Shown piece after piece: positions 59,472-64,000 of a stretch of DNA of 64,000 nt. Each line of letters opens with the position of its first letter. Position 1 is the first letter of the stretch. The notes beneath the pieces are model-generated. The model made no database searches, was not told the DNA's origin, and saw only the letters and a program-made list of their open reading frames with translations. Source of the DNA: Hylemonella sp. UBA6679 (GTDB lineage: Bacteria; Pseudomonadota; Gammaproteobacteria; Burkholderiales; Burkholderiaceae_C); NCBI GenBank assembly GCA_002454975.1, contig DKJZ01000109.1, forward strand, positions 20,347-84,346, given 5' to 3'. The translations under genes were made by a program, and so were the position numbers.

Positions 59472-60446
59472 ATGAAAATCTACGTCGCAGGCCATGAAAG
59501 CATGGTGGGCGCTGCCATTGTCAGGCTGCTTCAGGCGCAAGGCCAAGATGAGGTTTTGACGTGCCCCGAGCAGGCACTTGATTTGACCCGTCAAGCCGCG
59601 GTTGAGGCGTTTTTTGCCGACCACCGGCCCGACCAGGTTTACCTGGCCGCTGGCAAAACTGGCGGCGTTCACGAAGGCAACAGCTACCCGGCCGATTTCA
59701 TTTACCAAAACATGATGATCGAGGCCAACATCATCCAAGCAGCACATGCCCACGATGTGCAGCAGCTGGTGTTTGTGGCGTCCAACGATGTGTACCCACC
59801 GGCGGCTGCGCAACCCGCGCTGGAGGGCGCCATTTTGAGCGGCGTGCTCGAAGCCGCGCGCGAGCCCGACGCGGTGGCCAAAATTGCCGGCATCAAGCTG
59901 TGCGAAAGCTTCAGCCGCCAGCACGGCCGTGACTACCGCAGTGTGGTGCCCACCAGCGTGTTTGGCCTGGGCGACAACTACCACCCCGATAACCACCACG
60001 TGGTGCCGGCCTTCATCCGCGGTTTTCACGAGGCCAAGCTGCTCAACGCGCCCAGCGTGTCGGTCTGGGGAACGGGCACACCCATGCGCGAATATATTTT
60101 TGCCGATGATGTGGCCGACGCGTGTATCTACCTCATGAACCTGGACAAAGCCACTTTCGAGGCCCACACCCAGCCCATGCTCAGCCACGTCAATGTGGGC
60201 ACCGGGTTTGAAATTTCGATAGGCGACTTGGCCCAGGCCGTGGCCGAGATGGTGGGCTACGAGGGCGAGGTTTTGTGTGACCCCACCCGGCCTGACGGTG
60301 TGCCGCGCAAGGTGGTGGATTGCACCCGTTTGTACGCCCTGGGATGGCAGGCGCAGGTGGGCTTGGGCGTGGGGCTCAGGCTGGCTTTTGAGGATTACCT
60401 CAACAACCACTTCCACAAAGACACCCCACCTCCCTTGGCACAATGA
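59472..60446 (+). CDS. GDP-L-fucose synthase-like protein with altered active site
   Basis: A 324 aa short-chain dehydrogenase-type protein with close similarity to GDP-L-fucose synthase (WcaG): VAGHESMVGAAIVRLL (8-20 region), KIAGIKLCESFSRQHGRDYR, VVPTSVFGLGDNYHPDNHHV, and VSVWGTGTPMREY. Enzymes of this family use Ser, Cys, Tyr and Lys at the active site. Here Ser104 is kept but the Cys position is Asp106 (ASNDVYP), and the catalytic Tyr of YAIAK is Asp133 (PDAVAK, Lys137 kept). The GxxGMVG dinucleotide motif has Ser for Gly. It may be an isomerase, a non-catalytic relative, or a reductase with other chemistry. Unlike the start region, residues from 137 on follow WcaG closely. Confidence 0.8.
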   Translation: MKIYVAGHESMVGAAIVRLLQAQGQDEVLTCPEQALDLTRQAAVEAFFADHRPDQVYLAAGKTGGVHEGNSYPADFIYQNMMIEANIIQAAHAHDVQQLVFVASNDVYPPAAAQPALEGAILSGVLEAAREPDAVAKIAGIKLCESFSRQHGRDYRSVVPTSVFGLGDNYHPDNHHVVPAFIRGFHEAKLLNAPSVSVWGTGTPMREYIFADDVADACIYLMNLDKATFEAHTQPMLSHVNVGTGFEISIGDLAQAVAEMVGYEGEVLCDPTRPDGVPRKVVDCTRLYALGWQAQVGLGVGLRLAFEDYLNNHFHKDTPPPLAQ

Positions 60447-60450
60447 ACGC

Positions 60451-61587
60451 ATGGACACGATCAATACCGTGGTGATTGGGGCTGGCGTGGTCGGCCTGGC
60501 CGTGGCGCGTGCGCTGGCGCTGAGCGGGCGCGAGGTGCTGGTGCTGGAGAAAGAAGACGCCATAGGCACCGAGACCAGCGCGCGCAACAGCGAGGTCATC
60601 CACGCCGGCATTTATTACCCTGCCGGATCACTCAAAGCGCGCCTGTGTGTGCAGGGCAAAGAACGGCTGTATGCCTATGCCCAAGAGCGTGGCGTGGCGC
60701 ACCAGCGTTGCGGCAAATTGATCGTGGCCACCTCGGCGCAAGAGGTGGCGCAACTCGCGAGCATCCAAGCCAAAGCCGCGGCCAACGGGGTGGCGTTGCA
60801 AGCCTTGAGCGCGCAAGAGGCCCGTGCCATGGAGCCGGCGCTGCATTGCGAGGCGGCCTTGTGGTCGCCCAGCACCGGCATTGTGGACAGCCATGGCTTG
60901 ATGCTGAGTTTGCAAGGCGACCTCGAAAACGCGGGCGGCATGGTGGCGCTGAATGCGGCTTTGCAAAGCGCGGTGCGAACCTCGCAGGGTTGGGTGTTGC
61001 AGGTGCAAGACCCCAACACCGGCGAGGCCAGCGAGCTGCTGGCGCACACCGTGGTGAATGCCGCGGGCTTGCATGCGCCCGTGTTAGCGCAGCATTTCGG
61101 CTTGAAGGTGCCCTTACCCCAAGCGCATTACGCCAAAGGCAATTACTTCACCTTGGCTGGGCGCGCACCGTTTTCAAGCTTGATTTACCCGGTGCCACAA
61201 GCCGCGGGTTTGGGCGTGCACTTGACGCTGGATTTGGGCGGACAAGCCAAGTTTGGCCCGGATGTGCAGTGGGTAGATGGCCCGAACGATCTGCAAGTGG
61301 ACCCCGCGCGCGGCGATGCGTTTTACCGCGAAATTCGCCAGTACTGGCCCGATTTGCCCGATGGCGCTTTGCAAGCCGGGTACGCGGGCATACGCCCAAA
61401 AATTCAAGCGCCTAACGAGGCCGCCAAAGATTTTTTGATCCAGGGCGAAACGCAATGCTTGGGTGAGCCCTGGCCTGCGCATGGCGAGCCGGGCTTGGTG
61501 AATTTGTTCGGCATCGAGTCGCCGGGCCTCACCAGCAGCCTGGCCATTGGCCAAGCGGTGGTGGGTATGCTTACCGCAGCGCCTTGA
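60451..61587 (+). CDS. FAD-dependent oxidoreductase, L-2-hydroxyglutarate oxidase-like
   Basis: A 378 aa DAO-superfamily flavoprotein. The FAD dinucleotide-binding motif VIGAGVVGLAVARAL lies at residues 8-22, ending with a Glu (VLEKE) after the second strand. A substrate-facing segment EVIHAGIYYPAGSLKARLCV and the C-terminal FGIESPGLTSSLAIGQAV fit LhgO-type enzymes. Start at the ATG at 60451, four bases after the stop of the preceding gene. Its end overlaps pyrD by 17 bases (convergent). Confidence 0.85.
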   Translation: MDTINTVVIGAGVVGLAVARALALSGREVLVLEKEDAIGTETSARNSEVIHAGIYYPAGSLKARLCVQGKERLYAYAQERGVAHQRCGKLIVATSAQEVAQLASIQAKAAANGVALQALSAQEARAMEPALHCEAALWSPSTGIVDSHGLMLSLQGDLENAGGMVALNAALQSAVRTSQGWVLQVQDPNTGEASELLAHTVVNAAGLHAPVLAQHFGLKVPLPQAHYAKGNYFTLAGRAPFSSLIYPVPQAAGLGVHLTLDLGGQAKFGPDVQWVDGPNDLQVDPARGDAFYREIRQYWPDLPDGALQAGYAGIRPKIQAPNEAAKDFLIQGETQCLGEPWPAHGEPGLVNLFGIESPGLTSSLAIGQAVVGMLTAAP

Positions 61588-62629
61588 TGGCCGCAGCACT
61601 GTCTTTGACCAAGTCTGGCCCCTGGTAAATCAAGCCGGTGTAGATCTGCACCACATCTGCACCGGCTTTAATTTTGCTCACCGCATCGGCCGCATTCATG
61701 ATGCCGCCCACCCCAATGATGGGGTAGCCCGCGCCCAAAGCCGTGCGCAGTTGGCGAATGACGGCGTTGCTTTTTGCCAGCACGGGCGCGCCCGAGAGCC
61801 CTCCGGCCTCATCGCCATGCGCCAAGCCCTGCACCGCATCGCGCGCCAGGGTGGTGTTGGTGGCAATCACGCCGTCCATGCCGTGCCGCTGCAAGGTGGC
61901 GGCAATCACGGCAATTTGCGCTTCGTCCAGGTCGGGCGCAATTTTCACAAAGATAGGTTTGCGCTGGCCATGCTGCTGTGCGAGTTCTTCGCGCTTGGCG
62001 GCAATGGCGCCGAGCAAAGCATCAAGAGCTTCGTCGCTTTGCAGGGCGCGCAAATTTTTCGTGTTGGGGCTGGAGATGTTGACGGTCACGTAGTCGGCGT
62101 GCGGGTACACCCCCGCCAAGGCAATCAGGTAGTCGTCGGTGGCGCGCTCAATGGGCGTGACGGCGTTTTTGCCGATGTTCAGGCCCAACAAAAGCGGGTG
62201 TTGGCCAGGCTTGACGGTGTGACGAAAGCGCGCCTGTTTCACATTGGCAATGAAAGCGTCCAGCCCCTCGTTGTTGAAGCCCAAGCGGTTGATGAGCGCC
62301 TGGGCTTGGGGCAGGCGAAACATGCGCGGCTTGGGGTTGCCGCTTTGCGCCAGCGGGGTGACCGTGCCCACCTCGACAAAGCCAAAGCCCATGGCGCCCA
62401 AAGCGTCGATGCAGCGGGCGTTTTTGTCCAAGCCTGCAGCCATGCCCACACGGTTGGGGAAGGTCAGGCCGGCCAGGGTCAGGGGGTCGTCCACGCGGGC
62501 GCTGCTGTAAGCGCAGGCCAACACAGAACGCTGGGTTTTGGCCAGCAAGTCCAGGGTGAGGTCGTGCGCGGCCTCGGGGTCCATGTTGAACAAAAACGGG
62601 CGCGCCAGGCTGTAGGGGATCAAAGACAT
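61571..62629 (-). CDS. pyrD: Dihydroorotate dehydrogenase (quinone)
   Basis: Class 2 FMN enzyme at the inner membrane that oxidises dihydroorotate to orotate with ubiquinone. The N-terminal helix (MSLIPYSLARPFLFNMDPEA) tethers it. AAGLDKNARCIDALGAMGFG, VTVNISSPNTKNLRALQSDE (with the active-site Ser), and SGAPV and GVGGIMNAADAVSKIKAGAD (phosphate site) follow. 352 aa. The start is the ATG at 62629; an in-frame region to 62731 overlaps the rpiA start. Confidence 0.97.
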   Translation of the reverse strand: MSLIPYSLARPFLFNMDPEAAHDLTLDLLAKTQRSVLACAYSSARVDDPLTLAGLTFPNRVGMAAGLDKNARCIDALGAMGFGFVEVGTVTPLAQSGNPKPRMFRLPQAQALINRLGFNNEGLDAFIANVKQARFRHTVKPGQHPLLLGLNIGKNAVTPIERATDDYLIALAGVYPHADYVTVNISSPNTKNLRALQSDEALDALLGAIAAKREELAQQHGQRKPIFVKIAPDLDEAQIAVIAATLQRHGMDGVIATNTTLARDAVQGLAHGDEAGGLSGAPVLAKSNAVIRQLRTALGAGYPIIGVGGIMNAADAVSKIKAGADVVQIYTGLIYQGPDLVKDSAAAIKALR

Positions 62630-62699
62630 CCGATAATTCCTTTTGAACATTTTCTCACGCGCGCCCGCAAGGGCTGGCAATCCATATAAAGTCCATCGC

Positions 62700-63383
62700 A
62701 TGTCCTCATCACTCACCCAAGACGAACTCAAAACCCTGGTTGGCCAGGCGGCCCTGGCCTATGTGGTGCCGGGGCAGTTGGTGGGTGTGGGCACGGGCTC
62801 AACGGTCAACAAGTTCATTGATGCGCTGGCCACCATCAAAGACCAAATCACTGGCGCGGTAAGCAGCTCAGAGGCCAGCACGGCACGCTTGCTGGCGCTG
62901 GGCATTCCGGTGTTGGATGCCAACGACGCGGGCGAGCTCGCGGTGTACATCGACGGCGCAGACGAGATCGACCACGCCGGCTACATGATCAAGGGCGGGG
63001 GCGCGGCGCTCACCCGCGAAAAAATCGTGGCCGCGCAGTCCAAAACCTTTGTGTGCATTGCCGATGAGAGCAAGCTGGTTGATGCCCTGGGGGCGTTTGC
63101 CGTGCCCGTTGAAGTCATCCCCATGGCCACGGCGCGCATCATGCGGCAGTTTGCTCGCATGGGTGGCCAGGCTTCGCTGCGCCTCAAAGACGGCGCGCCC
63201 CTGGTCACCGACAACGGGCAGCACATTTTGGATGTGCGTGGCCTGCGCATCCTCAAGCCCTTGGATTTCGAGAGCGAGGTCAACCAGTGGCCTGGCGTGG
63301 TGACGGTGGGTGTGTTTGCCCACCAGCGCGCCCAGGTGTGTTTGCTGGGCACCGCTGCGGGCGTGAAAACGCTGACGTTTTAA
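62700..63383 (+). CDS. rpiA: Ribose-5-phosphate isomerase A
   Basis: Interconverts ribose-5-phosphate and ribulose-5-phosphate in the pentose phosphate pathway. Family motifs are GTGSTVNKFIDAL (about residues 33-45), SSSEAST, DGADEID and KGGGAALTREKIVA. 227 aa, the usual length. Start at the ATG at 62700 (MSSSLTQDE), divergent from pyrD with 70 bases between starts. Confidence 0.97.
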   Translation: MSSSLTQDELKTLVGQAALAYVVPGQLVGVGTGSTVNKFIDALATIKDQITGAVSSSEASTARLLALGIPVLDANDAGELAVYIDGADEIDHAGYMIKGGGAALTREKIVAAQSKTFVCIADESKLVDALGAFAVPVEVIPMATARIMRQFARMGGQASLRLKDGAPLVTDNGQHILDVRGLRILKPLDFESEVNQWPGVVTVGVFAHQRAQVCLLGTAAGVKTLTF

Positions 63384-63446
63384 GCCTGGCCCTGGGGCAT
63401 CGCTCAGGGCTTAGGGCTCAAGACTTTAGGCTCAAGGTTAGGGTGC

Positions 63447-64000
63447 TTAGCTCTGCGGCGCCATGCCCTGGTGACGCAGCAAGGCGTCCAGGCTGGGTTC
63501 GCGGCCACGGAAGGCTTTGAACGAGGCCATGGCTGAACGGCTGCCACCGGCTTCCAAAATGGCTTGGCGGTATTGGCGTCCCGTTTCGATGCTGTGGCCA
63601 GCATCTGTTGCGGTTTCTTCAAACGCGGCGTAAGCATCGGCGCTGAGCACCTCGGCCCATTTGTAGCTGTAGTAACCCGCAGCGTAACCACCGGCAAAAA
63701 TATGGCTGAAGGTGTGCGCGGTACGGCTGAAGGCCGGGGGCTGTAACACCGCCACTTCGGCGCGCACCAAGTCCAGCAAGGGCATGAAGTCTTGTTTCGG
63801 GTCGTGCTCGGTGTGCAGCAGCATGTCAAAGAGCGCAAACTCAATTTGACGCAGGGTCTGCATGCCGCTTTGGAAATTTTTGGCAGCCAGCATTTTGTCG
63901 AACAGCTCACGCGGCAGTGGCTCGCCAGTGTCTATATGCGCGGTCATGTGCTTGAGCACCTCCCACTCCCAGCAGAAGTTCTCCATGAACTGGCTGGGCA
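63447..64000 (-). CDS. prlC: M3 family oligopeptidase (PrlC-like), C-terminal part
   Basis: The frame is open at the window end; the visible 184 codons are the C-terminal quarter of a thimet-type zinc metallopeptidase. LPSQFMENFCWEWEVL (starting outside the window), FSHIFAGGYAAGYYSYKWAE and LSADAYAAFEETATDAG are the typical oligopeptidase A C-terminal signatures. The HExxH zinc site is upstream, outside the window. Oligopeptidase A degrades small cytoplasmic peptides including signal-peptide fragments. Confidence 0.92.
   Translation of the reverse strand, partial: PSQFMENFCWEWEVLKHMTAHIDTGEPLPRELFDKMLAAKNFQSGMQTLRQIEFALFDMLLHTEHDPKQDFMPLLDLVRAEVAVLQPPAFSRTAHTFSHIFAGGYAAGYYSYKWAEVLSADAYAAFEETATDAGHSIETGRQYRQAILEAGGSRSAMASFKAFRGREPSLDALLRHQGMAPQS

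Noticed and set aside
59385..60611. 408-codon open frame on the minus strand
   Set aside because: It is antisense to the GDP-fucose-synthase-like gene; its His/Gly/Val-rich translation is typical of shadow frames in high-GC genes and shows no family motif.
61547..62689. 380-codon open frame on the plus strand
   Set aside because: Antisense to pyrD, whose motifs are clear; the translation has no recognisable domain.
1..64000. CRISPR arrays, tRNA genes, insertion sequences, prophage or origin
   Set aside because: Nothing of the kind was seen: no spaced direct repeats, no transposase frames, no cloverleaf-like sequence. A whole-genome tool search would be needed to exclude small RNAs.

Overview
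The window looks like a chromosomal segment of a flagellated betaproteobacterium, most likely Burkholderiales/Comamonadaceae (Limnohabitans/Rhodoferax-like). This rests on protein style, moderately high GC, Coq7-type quinone biosynthesis and the flagellar gene order; the genus is a guess. About 53 of the 64 kb is one nearly uninterrupted flagellar supercluster. No tRNA, rRNA, IS element or CRISPR array was seen.

Layout. 1-1842: a partial anchored coiled-coil protein with its own sigma-28-type promoter, a lipoprotein and a small adhesin-E-like secreted protein. 1845-9506 (minus): an NtrC-type activator followed by fliE-F-G-H-I-J, behind a consensus sigma-54 promoter. 9635-15176: two flagellins (a 645 aa one behind a TPR gene and a sigma-54 promoter, a 273 aa one behind a sigma-28-type promoter), a divergent flagellin lysine methylase (fliB) and flaG. 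15339-28853 (minus): flgB-C-D-E-F-G-H-I-J-K-L and fliD, starting at a perfect sigma-54 promoter. 29040-31637: a LysM/lysozyme-like protein, then flgA and flgM-flgN (plus). 31641-35404 (minus): a sigma-28-type operon of FlgP-like lipoprotein, FlgT-like protein, LysM-like protein, a second FliK-like protein and a stand-alone FlhB C-terminal domain. 35607-36803: a FleQ-like activator without an N-terminal domain. 36805-46423 (minus): fliK-L-M-N-O-P-Q-R, flhB and three unfamiliar genes. 46576-54095 (plus): flhA, flhF, fleN, fliA, fliS, motA, motB. 54135-64000: non-flagellar genes: a tandem voltage-sensor ion channel split by an in-frame TAG, two unknown envelope proteins, an NDP-sugar synthase, coq7, a GDP-fucose-synthase-like protein with altered active site, an L-2-hydroxyglutarate-oxidase-like enzyme, pyrD, rpiA and the 3' part of an M3 oligopeptidase gene.

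Regulation can be read directly. Structural operons carry sigma-54 sites (TGGCAC-N5-TTGC type) served by two enhancer-binding proteins. Six late units share a sigma-28-like element, TCAAGTTT-N11-[TG][CT]CGAATC in variants (spacing 15 between the -35 tetramer and the -10 octamer): the gene at 1-535, fliC2, flaG, flgMN, the flgP operon and fliS. FlhF and FleN imply control of polar flagellar position and number.

The most notable points are the split tandem-VSD channel, the late operon that duplicates both parts of the hook-length switch next to FlgP/FlgT-like proteins, the three-gene module behind flhB, the different promoters of the two flagellins plus FliB, and two sigma-54 promoters whose predicted start sites fall 1-2 nt before the start codons of flgA and flhA.
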